Shown in pieces: positions 1-11,219 of a DNA stretch of 64,000 nt (the first letter of the stretch is position 1; every line of letters starts with the position of its first letter). The notes under the pieces are model-generated. The model was not told where the DNA came from. It did no database searches and worked only from the letters and a program-made list of their open reading frames with translations. The DNA is from Scolecobasidium constrictum UM 578 (Eukaryota > Ascomycota > Dothideomycetes > Venturiales > Sympoventuriaceae): contig AZYM01000221.1 of assembly GCA_000611715.1 (NCBI GenBank), positions 209,008 through 273,007 of the forward strand. Reading direction: 5' to 3'. The position numbers and the translations under genes are program-made.

Positions 1-740
1 TCCACAAAGTCTTTGTCACAGACCTCAGGTCGCATGATCGCCCCAACCAGTAAGACTGCCTGCAGTACAAGCAATGATCCATCTCCTACAGTGTGCGTTC
101 CGATAAGCTTGCTCAGATCCACCACTGGCATCCACACCCAAGCATAGTCGACAAAGGCGTCCACTAAACTCTGACGTAATGGAGCGACGGGAAGCTCGAA
201 TGCTTTGTATAGCTTCAGGACTTCGATATCCGTCTTGGATAGCACATGCCCCTCAGCAGATCCTCTTCGCTCTCCATGGGAATGATCGATACTTGCGAAC
301 TCTTCGCCAAGAATAGCCGCGCGTGAGAGGTATGAAGAGTTTTGGAAGGCATCTGGCGAGGACATCGGCTCTGGCGCCGGTTGATATGTGACGAAGAGAT
401 AAGGCGAGGTCGCTAGAGATGTGCTTGGACTCGTCCCAGGTCGTGATACGTTAGTGTCTGTCCTCTCCACTTGCGTTCTCCGCGTCTCCACCGGGCTCGA
501 TTGAGACCCATTGACCAGCTCTTGCTTATCTAGCGGACCATCCTTCGAAATCGACCTCGCCTTGCGTTTCCTTGTCCTCGCGCGACAGTCAATGCCATGC
601 GACACGCAGTATGAGCACGCGCTGCTGTGTCCACCGGTATCACACCGGATCTTCTTACTGTAGCACGCCTCGCACGCGCGGAGCGACGGCTTCCCTTGTA
701 TCGAGTTGGGCTTGTAGGGTGAGATTTGGAGATCTGCCAT
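1..740 (-). CDS. Zn2Cys6 transcription factor, N-terminal part (runs off the window)
   Basis: Open frame from ATG at 740 to the left edge with no stop, about 246 codons. Residues about 21-54 hold a complete fungal binuclear zinc cluster with spacing C-x2-C-x6-C-x8-C-x2-C-x6-C, beginning RACEACYSKKIRC, followed by a basic stretch (RARTRKRKAR) typical of the linker. A disordered Ser/Thr/Pro stretch follows. The last visible part, around PLRQSLVDAFVDYAWVWMPV, fits the start of the fungal-specific transcription factor domain, in the style of cutinase regulators (CTF1-beta-like). It should be a nuclear DNA-binding regulator; target genes cannot be read from here. No intron is needed in the visible part. 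The C-terminal half lies outside the window. Confidence 0.88.
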   Translation of the reverse strand, partial: MADLQISPYKPNSIQGKPSLRACEACYSKKIRCDTGGHSSACSYCVSHGIDCRARTRKRKARSISKDGPLDKQELVNGSQSSPVETRRTQVERTDTNVSRPGTSPSTSLATSPYLFVTYQPAPEPMSSPDAFQNSSYLSRAAILGEEFASIDHSHGERRGSAEGHVLSKTDIEVLKLYKAFELPVAPLRQSLVDAFVDYAWVWMPVVDLSKLIGTHTVGDGSLLVLQAVLLVGAIMRPEVCDKDFV

Positions 741-1246
741 GGCGCTTGCGCCGTGAGCTCATGGTGAGCTCTTCCCAGTCAATTGGCTTGGATTGTGGGG
801 TGCGCGAGGCGACTTGCGCGTGCTATCGAGGTTTATGCATGGTTGCATGTGTGACAAGGCGAGCATAAGCATGTTGCTATGTCATGGTAGTGAGATCTGG
901 TTCACGCGAGTCGTGAGACTGGCTGGGTGCGGAGTATTCTACACTAGTCCGGGATCCGAGGGGTCCAGAAGAGAGACATTTGTCTCGGTCCTCCTCTTCA
1001 GTTCTACACATGATAATCTGAAATAGCGGATAACGCGTGTTAATCTCCAGCGACTATATAGTGCTTCGACGACCTCAAGGTTTCGAGAGCGCTTTGCTTG
1101 CGGTAGTGGAAGACCGCGACATGGGTGCGGCGATGTCATCTTCCTCATGGGGGCGCAAGCCGAAAGCCTTCAACCACCACTTCTAGAAGGCTCAGTTCCT
1201 GGACCTTAAACGTTAATTGACACATCGAAAAGAAGTCATAGGCAAC
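741..1246. other. Divergent intergenic region, Zn2Cys6 gene / HET gene
   Basis: About 500 bp between two divergent start codons, so it must hold both promoters. I saw no clear TATA box, repeat or further gene. Short ORFs here are not supported. Confidence 0.6.
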
Positions 1247-2546
1247 ATGGAAGCCCAAGCAGCGTCGCGAACCATCTATCAGCCGGTTGACCCAGCAAGG
1301 CGCCAGATCCGTTTCATGAGACTTCAGCCATCAGATTCAGAAGATGGCACGATCAAGTTGGAGCTCAAGACTTTTGACCTGGACGAAGCACCGATATACA
1401 AGGCCCTGAGCTATTCCTGGGTATGTTCCTTGTACGGTCATGTTGACATTGAATCCTCATTGTTTGAAGGGGCCAAAAGAGATGCGCCCCATACTGGTGA
1501 ACGACCAGGAGTTCCTCATCCGGAAGAATCTCTTTGAGTTCTTTGAGGTTTATCGCACGTGGCAAGTCAGCCTTGACGCCTGGATATGGATCGACCAGAT
1601 ATCAATCAATCAAGCCGCGATTGGAGAACGCAATCATCAGGTCGGCATGATGGAGGATATCTATCGAGGTGCTTCCGAAACGTACGTCTGGCTTGGGCCG
1701 GATCCTGACAAGGAAGTTGCATTCGCAATGCTTCTCAAGACCATTGAACGCTCTATCATTGACAACTACGATTACAAGAAGGACGGATGGAGCGAATACA
1801 GTCGCGACTATCCACAGGAAAGCTCGTGCATCGATGCTTTGTGCACTCGACCATATTTCCGCCGTCACTGGATCGTGCAAGAGTTGATCTTGTCCAGACA
1901 TGCTACGATCGTCTACGGGAGCTCCACCATGCCCTGGTCATATCTGCACAGGATCTTGTTCAATCTCTCAGGCTCCGACGCACCTAAAAGTGTGCAGGAC
2001 GTCGCGAAATTGGCATATCTTGATACAAATTCTCGTTTTCACCACTGGGGAGATGTCTGGTACTGGTGCATGCGACATGAATCTCTTTGCGAGGATGCCC
2101 GCGATGTAGTGTATGGAATACAGGGCTTGTTTGAGCCCTCGGCACAAATTGAACCCGACTACTCCGCGTCTGTACACGATGTCGCATTCAAGGCGCTTTG
2201 TTGCTATGCTAAGCTCTACTCAAAGCGCCTTGATGAAGAGCCGCGGAGGTTCGAGAATATATGTGGTCGATTGGCCAAGAGGATGGGTGTAGTGACCGAT
2301 GAGCTTGCATTTTATTACGCCATGGCAGATTATCGGGAGACTGAAGAATCGAGGGCGAACGAAGAGAACGAGAGAGTTCTTGTTCAGATATTAGAGTACC
2401 TTATATATGGAAAAGGGCCCATGGGGGCGGCGGCAAGAACACAGCTTTTTCAAGCAGCGGCACAGAAGTCCCAAGCAAAGGCCCAGCAGGCGAAACCGGG
2501 TTTGAGGACCCGAGCAAGGAAGCTGCTTGGACTTCGTAAATCATAG
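1247..2546 (+). CDS. Heterokaryon-incompatibility (HET) domain protein, intact
   Basis: Two exons, 1247-1420 and 1470-2546, encoding about 416 residues; the 49 bp intron has GT at 1421 and AG at 1468-1469 and is in phase 0. Splicing joins ALSYSW to GPKEMRPILVNDQEF, the usual HET-domain entry (SYxWG...I.vNg). Next come NLFEFF, WIDQISINQ, an IY..A..vWLGPDP block and WIVQELILS, all HET hallmarks. The N-terminus carries the common YQPVDPARRQIR element. HET proteins trigger cell death after fusion of unlike strains or have innate-immunity-like roles; the partner here is unknown. The C-terminus is basic and low in complexity (residues about 375-416). An in-frame TTG at 1217 is less likely as start than the ATG at 1247. 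A related broken copy lies at 46.4-47.6 kb. Confidence 0.9.
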
Positions 2547-2578
2547 TCTGGCACGTGAGTGTAAATGCTTCTAAGGTA

Positions 2579-3423
2579 TCAGATCTTCTTGAAGCACAAA
2601 GTAGCGACACTACTTCCCTTCTTACCACCAAACGTAAAGCTGGGATAAGCAATTCTGTCACACACATTCAGCTTGCCATCCATCTCAAACCACGACTTCA
2701 ACTCGTCCTCCGTCCAATTGCAGCTCGTGATCAGGAAGTAGCCGTCCTTTCTCAGCAGCGGCAACATAGCTTCGCGATACTTCTCGCACATTCTTCTGCC
2801 ATCGTAGCCCGTTTCTGAGGACAGTGAGATGGCATCGAAAGTGCCCTTGTCTAGGATGACGTCGAATCCATCCTTAGGTGCTTGGGATATCGAGGTCGGA
2901 TTGAAGAGGTCGTACTCGGCAAAGTGTACTGGCTCCTTCGATTGTCCTTCTTCGTCTTCATCCTCGTCGTCATCTTTGTCATCGTCACCACCTAACCTTA
3001 GCTCGGCAATTTGCCTTGCTAGCTCCACGCTCTTCATACTGTAATCCACACCCACCATCAGGCCATCCCATCCTGCCTCTCTCAGTGCCAACAGCAGATG
3101 TCCATTTCCCGTGCCCAGATCCAGGAAAGACGTTGGTTTACTTCCGCTCTCGTTCAGCGAATCCTTGAACAGCACACCGTCGTCTGCGTAGCAATCTAGA
3201 AAATCGACCATTTTCTCCTCGGCATGGGAGTCAGAGAACCATATTGTGCCTTCATCGTCTGGCGAGAGGGTGTGATTCTGAAGTTCGCACGTGTATGCAT
3301 CTTCCCAGCTATTCAGCAGGTTAGTCCGATCTCTGTATACTCTTCGATCTAACGGGTCGCTGCACACTATTGCTTCGTTCCGAGCTCACTGGGCTCAAGA
3401 TGCTTCGGCACATCTTGTGCCAT
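2579..3423 (-). CDS. EFM4: Protein-lysine N-methyltransferase EFM4 (eEF1A methyltransferase)
   Basis: Exon 1 is 3423-3368 and exon 2 is 3308-2579; 261 residues. The intron, 3367-3309 (59 bp), has a GTGTGC donor, a GACTAAC branch-like site and an AATAG acceptor. Splicing restores the family N-terminus KHLEPSELGTKQYWEDAYT. The SAM-binding motif I is FLDLGTGNGHLLLAL, followed by VGVDYS, and the later motif DVILDKGTFDAISL is diagnostic of the EFM4/METTL10 family, which methylates lysine on translation elongation factor 1A in the cytosol. An acidic insert (GGDDDKDDDEDEDEEG) lies in the middle, unusual in length but in a loop position. It is transcribed towards the HET gene; the two stop codons are about 33 bp apart. 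Confidence 0.93.
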
Positions 3424-4513
3424 AGTTGCGACACTTGAAGCTCTTCCTGGCGATCGATAGGCTAAAGGCAGGCACGACCAATCGCTGAACCGTCAACGTG
3501 GGATTCCCGGTGTCACGAACCTGCGCCAAAAATCCAGCCACGTGAGGACGAGAGATTTTGGTGTTGGACTCGCGCCGGCCCGTCTAAGCGGCAGCCAATA
3601 GGAATTCAGCCTACTCCACGTTCATTCAGCAAATGAAGCCTCGCAAAAGTCAAAACACGAGGGGATTCGTGGCCAGCGAGCGGTGAATGTGGATGAGTCT
3701 TAGGTGACGGCTGCGAATGGGATCAGAAAGCGTTGCAGTTCTGTCTCCACAAGTGCGTGCATAAGAGTTGCAGTGTGCTGCGTCGCGTAGAGCTAGCTGC
3801 GTGCTGTGTGCAGGTTGCTTCGTGTTGTGTTGACATGGACAACAGATCAAAACATTGAGCTTCGTCAGCGGATGTGGTGTCAGCGATTTCTCTGTACAAG
3901 AGTGCGTCAATTCATCCGTACCCTGAGGATGTCTCAGAGACAGAGTTTCAGCGTCTCTTGAGGATAAATTAAATGCTTGGGATATCCTAGGCTGTCAGTC
4001 ACAATCACAGTCAGAAGGTGGCCAAAGCTTCAGTCTCCCGCGGGCGTTACGCAGGCCCCGAAAATAATTATACTCAGTAGGCGCCCGAAAAACCTCAAAT
4101 AACCACCATCATATCTCTTTACAACAACCCATTCGCTGTACATACCACTCCCGCACGCACACGAACGAGTCAATCGCTTTCACGACCGCATCGCATACAA
4201 AAGAAGTGTTCCGAGGCGTTCTGGAGTTCTTGTTGTTCGCCAGGAGTTTCTCGTTGCTTATTCCCAGGCTCGAAGAACTTTTGTAAACACGGCAACGAAA
4301 GGTCCCAGCAACTGCAACACACAACGCTCGCCAGCACTTATGCCTGACGATACGGCGTCGAATCTGGTTCGAGATATCGTTGGACGGTCGAAATTGTCTT
4401 GTTAAGGGGTTGAAGTCGCTCCTTGGTAGCGAAAGGAGGTTCTAGGGACCGGTTACATCACCGCACCCATCGCAGGCCATCGAGTCTGCTTTGGTGCGGA
4501 GTGCGCATAAGAG
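3424..4513. other. Divergent intergenic region upstream of EFM4 and the coiled-coil gene
   Basis: About 1.1 kb between divergent starts. It must contain both promoters and 5' UTRs. I found no convincing gene or repeat; short ORFs on either strand lack recognisable features. Confidence 0.5.
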
Positions 4514-6380
4514 ATGGACGGCCACAATGGACCACCACCTCCTCCACCTCCGCCTCCGCATGGCGCAAATCCAAAGTCGAGTCCTGGTGGTGGACTGCCT
4601 CCTGGAAATTACGACATCTTCATCATTCCGCCGCATTCGTCAGGTTCTGGGTTTCTGTATCTGCCCTCGCTACGGCCGCAGATGAACAGCTTCATTGCTG
4701 GTGCTGCGAGCGCCTTCTTCGCTTGCTGGCTGTGGGCAAAGCTTTCGCCCGTTCTGAAGGCATTCGTGCAGACAGTCAGCCAGAGCGGTGCTGGATTTGG
4801 GATGTTGCTTGTGTTGGGAATAGTTGGCATAGGCGCATTCTTTGCTGGCTCTGGTGGTCAGATTCCTGGAGCTGCAGGTGGTAGTGGTCAAGGGCCTCCG
4901 CCGAATGGATACGCTCAAGGTGGTGCGCACGCCGGACAGGCACCTCCACCACCGAACGGCCATGCGTACGGCAACACGGGTGCCAATGGCTACGCGAAGG
5001 AGCCCAGTGGGCACGCGAACGGTCACGCAGGTGGTCCAGGACAGCAGCAATGGGGCCATGGGCCGCAAGGCACATATACACATGACTACGCTTCTCCACC
5101 GCCGCCGCCTCCGCCTCGCACAGAACCCAACTTTGCTCGTTCGGAAGCAGATGGCTCAGAGCGCGCACAACCTAGACCGCGAGCCTACAGCAACGCATCA
5201 GCGTCATGGCAGAAGGCCAAAGACGAGCAGCGACGAAAAGAAGAGGAGCGAAAGAAGGATGCAGAGACCAAGCGCAAGCAAGAGGAAGAAGCGAAAGCAA
5301 AGGCTGAAGCAGAGCGCAAGGCCAAAGCTGCAGAAGAGAAGCTGAGGTGGGAGAAGCAGCGAGCTCGAGAGAAGGAGGACCGCGAGCGAAAAGAGCGTGA
5401 GCGACTTGCTCGGGAGCGGCTGGAGAAGGCGAAGGCCGAAGTGGAACGCGCAAGGATGGAGAAGGAGATCAAGGAGAAGCTGGAGAAAGAAGCAGCGGAG
5501 GCTCAGAAGCAGGCAGCGGCTGCGAAAGAGAAAGCTGAGCGAGAGGCGAGAGAGGCTGCTGCGCGAGAAAGGCTTGCTGAGCTGAAAGCAAAAAGCGAGC
5601 TAGGCACAGCAAGCCAGCGTTTTGGCGTCGGTGAGAGGACGAACCCGTACTCGCTCGATCCGAACGACAGGACTCCCACACCTGCCGCTACAGCAGCCCA
5701 AGCGGCGGCGAAGAAGTACGAGAGACCTACTGCGCAGAGCTATGTTGGCACGTCGACCGCCGAATCGTACCGACCTTACGACAAGCATAAGCACACAGGC
5801 TCTGGAGGCTCTTCAGTGTACTCAGAGTCGTATGCCCCTTCTCATTCGACAGCTCCATCGACAGCACCACCACGGCAGAGTGGTCCATACAGCACCACGG
5901 ATCCCGGTAAAGTTGTCATCAAGGCTGTGTACAGCTTCTCAGACTCGTTCCCGAAGCCACAGACCAGCTTGATCGCGGGTCAGGATGGCGTGACGGATGG
6001 TCTGATCCTCAAGATCGGCACAGAGGGTATGTTCGTCGACGACGACGTCCGTGGCATCGGTCTGCGTGAGTGGGATGTGAAGACGTGGACCATGAAGAGC
6101 GTCGAGGTAGGTTCTGCCAATCTGCATGCATGTTCCTAAGACTAACGAAAGCCAGAGCATATCCGTTCCCAAGAAGTCGCTGTACATCCTGCGCGCAACT
6201 TTGAAGGATGTCGTGAAGACGAACTTCGTCTTCATCATCGGTGCCAACGAAGAGTGGAAGGCGAAGAAAGGTGTCGAAACCCTCAAAGGCGGCAGTCTTG
6301 CTGCGTTGGCGAAGAATGGACTTGTGAAGGAGATGTCGGTGGGCGAAGCTTCGAGGCTTATGAACCTGCTTGGATGGTAA
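4514..6380 (+). CDS. Conserved fungal membrane protein with long coiled coil, unknown function
   Basis: Exons 4514-6106 and 6156-6380, 605 residues. The 49 bp intron has GTAGGT, branch GACTAAC and CAG, phase 0, and joins MKSVE to SISVPKKSLY. The N-terminus has a run of nine prolines, then the segment YDIFIIPPHSSGSGFLYLPSL, two hydrophobic stretches at about residues 59-77 and 95-112 that look like membrane segments, a Gly/Pro/Asn-rich region, and a strongly charged Lys/Glu/Arg/Ala coiled coil at about 230-360. The C-terminal 110 residues form a compact-looking domain (KVVIKAVYSFSDSFP ... LYILRATLKD ... FVFIIGANEEW). I recognise it as a widespread fungal protein of unassigned function and make no functional claim beyond membrane anchoring. 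Confidence 0.85.
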
Positions 6381-6966
6381 ACATCTGCACGACTGGAATG
6401 TGGACCGTTTCCACCACACATAACAAGCGGCCGACCGACCGTTGCGAACAACTTGACTGATAGTGCGAGCATCAGCGAAAGGCGTTTTCTTTCCTTTAAG
6501 TTTCTGGGGCACCTGCACGGAGCGAGCGAGAAAAGACATTTTTGGTTGCATTCTGGCACGAAGAGAGATACCCCCCAAAACTTATCACATTCGTTCTTCT
6601 TGGTGCATATTTGGAGCCTGCTACAGAGGTGCAAACGTTGTATAGGGCATGATCTGTCGCGAGCGGACTGTATATAGTCATGATGTGTGAGCGTTGAGCA
6701 TGAATGGAGTCAGTCGGCTGCTAGGTCGACGGAGCATTACACTGATATCTTACTTGAGTTTTGACGACGTCTTTAAAACGTGACGCACATATCGAACATG
6801 ATTTCCTGACACTGCAACTTACTCTTCCTGTTCTTTCCTCAGCCTTGAAGGTGAACCAATCCGTGAAGCTACGCGGTTCGTCGCGGTGTCACGTGCCAAG
6901 CGATGGGCTGGGTAGAACAACTCCCATTAATGAGTCTTTCCTCTGTGTCCTACAACAACAGCCTTC
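6381..6966. other. Intergenic region between two plus-strand genes
   Basis: About 590 bp holding the 3' UTR of the coiled-coil gene and the promoter of the next. No gene or repeat is seen. The 231-codon antisense ORF at 5939-6634 overlaps real exons and lacks any family signal. Confidence 0.5.
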
Positions 6967-8730
6967 ATGTCGCAAGATCTTCTGGCAGCATTCGGCGAAG
7001 CTCCAACAAAGCCCTCGAAATCAGGCTCAGCCAGCAATGCTGGCAATGCACCGTCTTTTTCCTTCTTCGAGGACTTGAACAGCAATTCTGCCAATCATGC
7101 CACGCCATATGTAGCTCCGAAGCGATCCGTGCCATCAAAAGCTGAGGATCCAGTCTTTTCAAATGACTTCGGAGACAATGACGATGACTGGGGAGACTTC
7201 GAGGGATCTACCGATGTGGCGGCCAAACCGACGGCTGCGAAAGCGGCAGCACCGGTCCCGGTAGCTACGCAATTCAGCAGGTGGCTTGATGAGGAAGACG
7301 ACGGATTCAAAGACTATTCTCAGCCTACAACGAAGCTGAGTACTGGAAAATGGGATTTCACCAAGGCAGAGCCGTCTGCGACGACGAAGTGGGATTTCAC
7401 AAAGCCAACGAGTGGGCCAAAAGTGGCCCCAAGAGATCCGAATGTGCTGTTTGATGCCGAGGACGAACCGCCACCGGATGAAATCGATGATGACGATGAT
7501 TTCGGTGACTTTGAGGGGGCCGAGGAGACGAGCAAGCCGGTTGTGAGGCAGAGTGCTGTTGAAAACCTGCTGGGAGAAGATTTTATGAGTGTGCCTGCAC
7601 CAGTCTCTATGCCACAGCAGAGTGCGAAGCCTACGCGCGTGACAAAAGCACCCCAGCCCACCAGCAGCTCGCTTTTGGATCTGGACGACTTGACGCTAGG
7701 TCACGAGACCACGAATGCTTGGAAAATGCAGGATGAGAAACCACCTGTGCATGGTTTCGGAACGCTGGGAGCACTTTCGAACCTAAAGTCGGCCACAAAA
7801 CCTAGTCTATCGACAGACAACCCGACCGCAAGGCCAGGCATGGAGAAGAGACCTAGTAAGGCATCTTCATCACCCAAGAAGAGAAATGTGCTTCGCAAAG
7901 CACCATCTCCTCAGCCTGTGGCAACAGAAGACACCGATGAGGCGTGGGACGATTTTGAAGCTTGGGAGCAGGAACAACCGGCCACTTCATCGACCTCACA
8001 GCCAACTCAATCTACAATCAACATACCGCAAGCACTCACCTCCTCATCAGCCAACTCATCGATCACATCTCCACCTACCAATATCCCGCCACCGGCCTTG
8101 GTGCTCTCCCTGTTCTCCACCCTTCTCTCTTCCGCCGAAACGTCCTTCTTCAAGCCACTACGCTCAGAGTCGCCGGAAGTGCAACAAGCAATATACGCCT
8201 CTCCCGAAGCTACAACATACCTCAAAGGTTTAGTCGCTTTAGCTACCGTGCTCGGTCGCATCATTGCTGGTCGCAAGCACCGTTGGAAACGAGATAACAT
8301 CCTCGCACAATCAATGCGTATTGGACCTAGTGCTGCAGGAGGCGTATCTGGACTAAAGCTCACAAGCATAGACAAAGCTGAGGTAGCGAAGGAAGATCGT
8401 GAGGTAGCTGACGCGCTCAAGGTCTGGCAGAGTATAGTTGGCAAGCTTAAGAGCGCAATCGCAGAAGTGAAACGCGTCACCAGCAAAGACGTGGGTAAAC
8501 TGCCTGAGCTGAGAGAGACATTGCCTGTGAAGGTAGCCAAGGAGATCGAAGGCGGACTGAAAGGAAATAGACCTTGTGCTCTTTGTGGTCTGAAGAGAGA
8601 AGAACGTGTCTTGAAGGTAGACTTCGAGGTCGAGGACAGCTTTGGAGAGTGGTGGATCGATGATCCGAGTATGCATCGTGACTGTCGGAACTTCTGGGAG
8701 CAGCACAGAGATGCTTTGAGATCGCGATGA
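6967..8730 (+). CDS. WGDF/FGDF-motif protein with C-terminal zinc-site, possible clathrin/AP-1 accessory protein (Laa2/aftiphilin-like)
   Basis: Single exon, 587 residues. Three acidic aromatic motifs stand out: DFGDNDDDWGDFEG (about 67-80), DDDDDFGDFEG (about 174-184) and EAWDDFEAWE (about 325-334). Motifs of this type bind the gamma-ear of AP-1 and occur in aftiphilin and in yeast Laa2. The middle is disordered and Ser/Thr/Pro-rich. The C-terminal 200 residues look folded and end with CALCGLKREERV and MHRDCRNFW, a C-x2-C ... H-x3-C arrangement that could bind zinc. Start chosen at the first ATG, MSQDLLAAFG, itself an acidic-aromatic beginning. A trafficking role is inference from the motifs only; the C-terminal domain is conserved in fungi but I cannot name it. 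Confidence 0.7.
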   Translation: MSQDLLAAFGEAPTKPSKSGSASNAGNAPSFSFFEDLNSNSANHATPYVAPKRSVPSKAEDPVFSNDFGDNDDDWGDFEGSTDVAAKPTAAKAAAPVPVATQFSRWLDEEDDGFKDYSQPTTKLSTGKWDFTKAEPSATTKWDFTKPTSGPKVAPRDPNVLFDAEDEPPPDEIDDDDDFGDFEGAEETSKPVVRQSAVENLLGEDFMSVPAPVSMPQQSAKPTRVTKAPQPTSSSLLDLDDLTLGHETTNAWKMQDEKPPVHGFGTLGALSNLKSATKPSLSTDNPTARPGMEKRPSKASSSPKKRNVLRKAPSPQPVATEDTDEAWDDFEAWEQEQPATSSTSQPTQSTINIPQALTSSSANSSITSPPTNIPPPALVLSLFSTLLSSAETSFFKPLRSESPEVQQAIYASPEATTYLKGLVALATVLGRIIAGRKHRWKRDNILAQSMRIGPSAAGGVSGLKLTSIDKAEVAKEDREVADALKVWQSIVGKLKSAIAEVKRVTSKDVGKLPELRETLPVKVAKEIEGGLKGNRPCALCGLKREERVLKVDFEVEDSFGEWWIDDPSMHRDCRNFWEQHRDALRSR

Positions 8731-9079
8731 TTTTTTGCTTGCGTGAAGCGAGTATTATTACATGAGCCCCCTTGAGAGGTGCATCTAAAGCACAAATACA
8801 ATGTCAGACACTTGGACCTGATATGCCAGCTCGTAATGCATCAGTGTGGTCGTGATGACCTTTTTTTCCTGTTCTCGAACGCCGTAAACCAAGCAGATGA
8901 ACCAGATACGCCAACCCTGACCAATCCATTGAGACATCTTCGTAGCTTCGTTCGTAAGACCTTGCGCCCGAAAGATGCTCCCTATCCCAAGTAATGCAGT
9001 AATAGTGATACAGTTAGTGAACCTTATGCGCGTCGCCCCGGCTTGCGACCCGTCTTGCTGAGTACGAAGTAGTCGTCAT
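8731..9079. other. Convergent intergenic region
   Basis: About 350 bp between two convergent stop codons; 3' UTRs of both neighbours. Nothing else seen. Confidence 0.5.
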
Positions 9080-11219
9080 TCAAGCCCGATGCTTCGGCTT
9101 CGCGAGCATGCTCAGTCGAGCAGCAGTCATGCCACCAGGACGCTTATTGCCGAAGCGTGGGAGCTTGCTTGTGGGTGGCGCCTTCCTAACATCAGGCGTG
9201 GCAGGAGCGGACTTGGACCCACCCGAGAAGACACGCGCCTTCTTTGCGGGACGTTGCTCATCTCCATCATCGTTCTCCTTCTCTGACGTGCCAGCCTCCT
9301 CATCGAGTGTGTCAAGCTTGCGCTTGGTCGGAGAGTCTGGCGCGCGAGCACCAGTGAATTGGAATGCAGGAGGCAGACCAGCATCGCTCGTGCGAACTTG
9401 ACGGATGGTGGAAGTCTTTGGTGAGCCAAACGTCATCTCCTGACCGGAGCGAAACGTGAAAGCACCGGGCACGGAAGGGACGACCGCCATAGTCGTGCGA
9501 CGATCCTGAGTAGCAGTATTCAAGTCAGGGTAAGCAACTGACTCGGGCTCGACAGAAGCAGCCTTGAACGCGTCGCGCTCTGCCTTATCCTTCGTGCTAT
9601 TTGTGAAGTCAACGCGTTTTAGCACTGGCTCGGTAGCAGGCACGTTCGGATACAGCTTCGTCTTTGATGGCGGAGTCGCCATGTGAGTACCCGCAGCGAT
9701 CTTGACTGGGTCGCGAGTGTAGCGCCGATTGGGCGTGCGAAGGATGCTCTTAATCTGCTTAGGTGTGCCAGTAGATGCTGGAGAGCTCGTCGCTAGCTCA
9801 GGCGCCTTAACAGGGCTGACGAATGGCAAGTAGGTGGTCTTCACTGGTGAAGGGCTCGGCGCGACCACAGTCGGAGTCGAGGCACCGCTCTTCGTAGCAG
9901 CTGGACCAGCATTGAGATCGCGCATCGACTTTGATCGAGGAAGTGCCGAAGCCGCAGCCTGCTGGCGAAGGTTGCTGCTCGTTGTCGAGTGAACGAGAGC
10001 TGGAATCTGCGTGGTAGCCTTGGGCTTATGTAGAGTAGCCTTCAGATCTCGAACACTCTGGATGCGCGCAATGGAAGACTTCGTAGGACTCATAGCGGAC
10101 GAGAAACCAGGCCGCAGTAGACCAGACTTGGAGCGGACAAGACCATGAGTCTCACGACGTGGAGTGACTGATGAAGACTCTTGCTCCTTTGGTCGCGTTG
10201 TGCCAGCATCGTCTTCCTTGAACTGACGAACTCGCTTAGCTGAGGGCAGTGGGCGATCGTCCGTCCGAGAGGTGTTTACGTCCTGCTTCAGGCCAAGCTT
10301 AGATGGCGAACGTGTTAGGAATGGGTTGGCCTCGTTCTTCAAGGTCGGCTTCGATGGAGAGCGCTTCAGACCTGGACCATTGGCAGAAGCTGGCCGATCG
10401 AGCTCAGCCTTAGATGGAGAGCGCTTGAGCGCCTGGGTGGTGGCGACTGGTTTGCGATTGGGATCAACGCGCCACGCCGACGCGTGATTCGCGATTGAGT
10501 CCATCTTCTTGAAGCCAGCCATGTGCACATCACTAAAACGGCCAGCCTTGCCCTTCGGCTTCGCGATCTTCCTACCGTTCGCACCCTCCATCTCTTCAGG
10601 CTCATTGTCCGGGACGGTTGGTAGCGACGCTAGCTGTGCCCGAATTTTCGCTGCCTCAGCACGGCTCTCCTCCATAATCTTCTGCGCATCCTCACTCAAC
10701 TCCACAGATGGCGCGCGTCGAAAGGTGAACTTGAAGTCTGGCGACGAGACAAGCTGGTTTGTGACTGGAGCGGCTGATGACAGAGTTGGATGCGCAATCG
10801 TCCCAGGCGGTGCCATCTTGCTCGGTGTGGGCGAGGTATGGGCGGCGGTGAAGGATGACGTCTTGGCAGCTGGTGCGGTCTGCGCACCCATGTTGAAGAA
10901 GCCGAGCCAGCGCGCCTCGTCATATGGTGTGGTAGAAGTGCGATGCTCCTTCTGCGGATGCATCTCTGGCTCTGCAGGCTTGATGGGAGACTTCTCCTTC
11001 GGCGTCTTGGGCTGGCGGTGGGTGATCGAGTTGAGGAAAGCGAAAGCGCCTTTGCCCTTCGGCGTCGTGGTTGGAAGCGCTGTCGCATTTTCGCGCTGAG
11101 TTGCTGGGCTCTATCATCATGATCAGCTCCGAATTATTTCTTATGACTCCGTGGAGACTTACAGCAGGAGCAGGAGTGCTCGTTGACGCCATACGCGACT
11201 GGCGGCGCGTGAACGGCAT
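9080..11219 (-). CDS. Disordered basic protein with SPSK repeats, unknown function
   Basis: Exons 11219-11163 and 11110-9080, 695 residues; the 52 bp intron (GTAAGT...TAG) is phase 0 and joins TPAPA to SPATQREN. The start could also be the second ATG at 11192. The region after the joint, TPKGKGAFAFLNSITHR, is a conserved-looking block. Residues about 245-300 carry three copies of a [KT]RSPSK-x-x-L motif (KRSPSKAELD, KRSPSKPTLK, TRSPSKLGLK), candidate proline-directed kinase sites; SMRDL and SVRDL elements follow. The protein is rich in Ser, Pro, Lys and Ala, with a basic C-terminus (LPRFGNKRPGGMTAARLSML). The composition suggests a nuclear or microtubule-associated, cell-cycle-phosphorylated protein, but I do not recognise the family. 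Confidence 0.75.

Noticed and set aside
5939..6634. 231-codon minus ORF
   Set aside because: Overlaps exon 1, intron and exon 2 of the coiled-coil gene in antisense; no family features.
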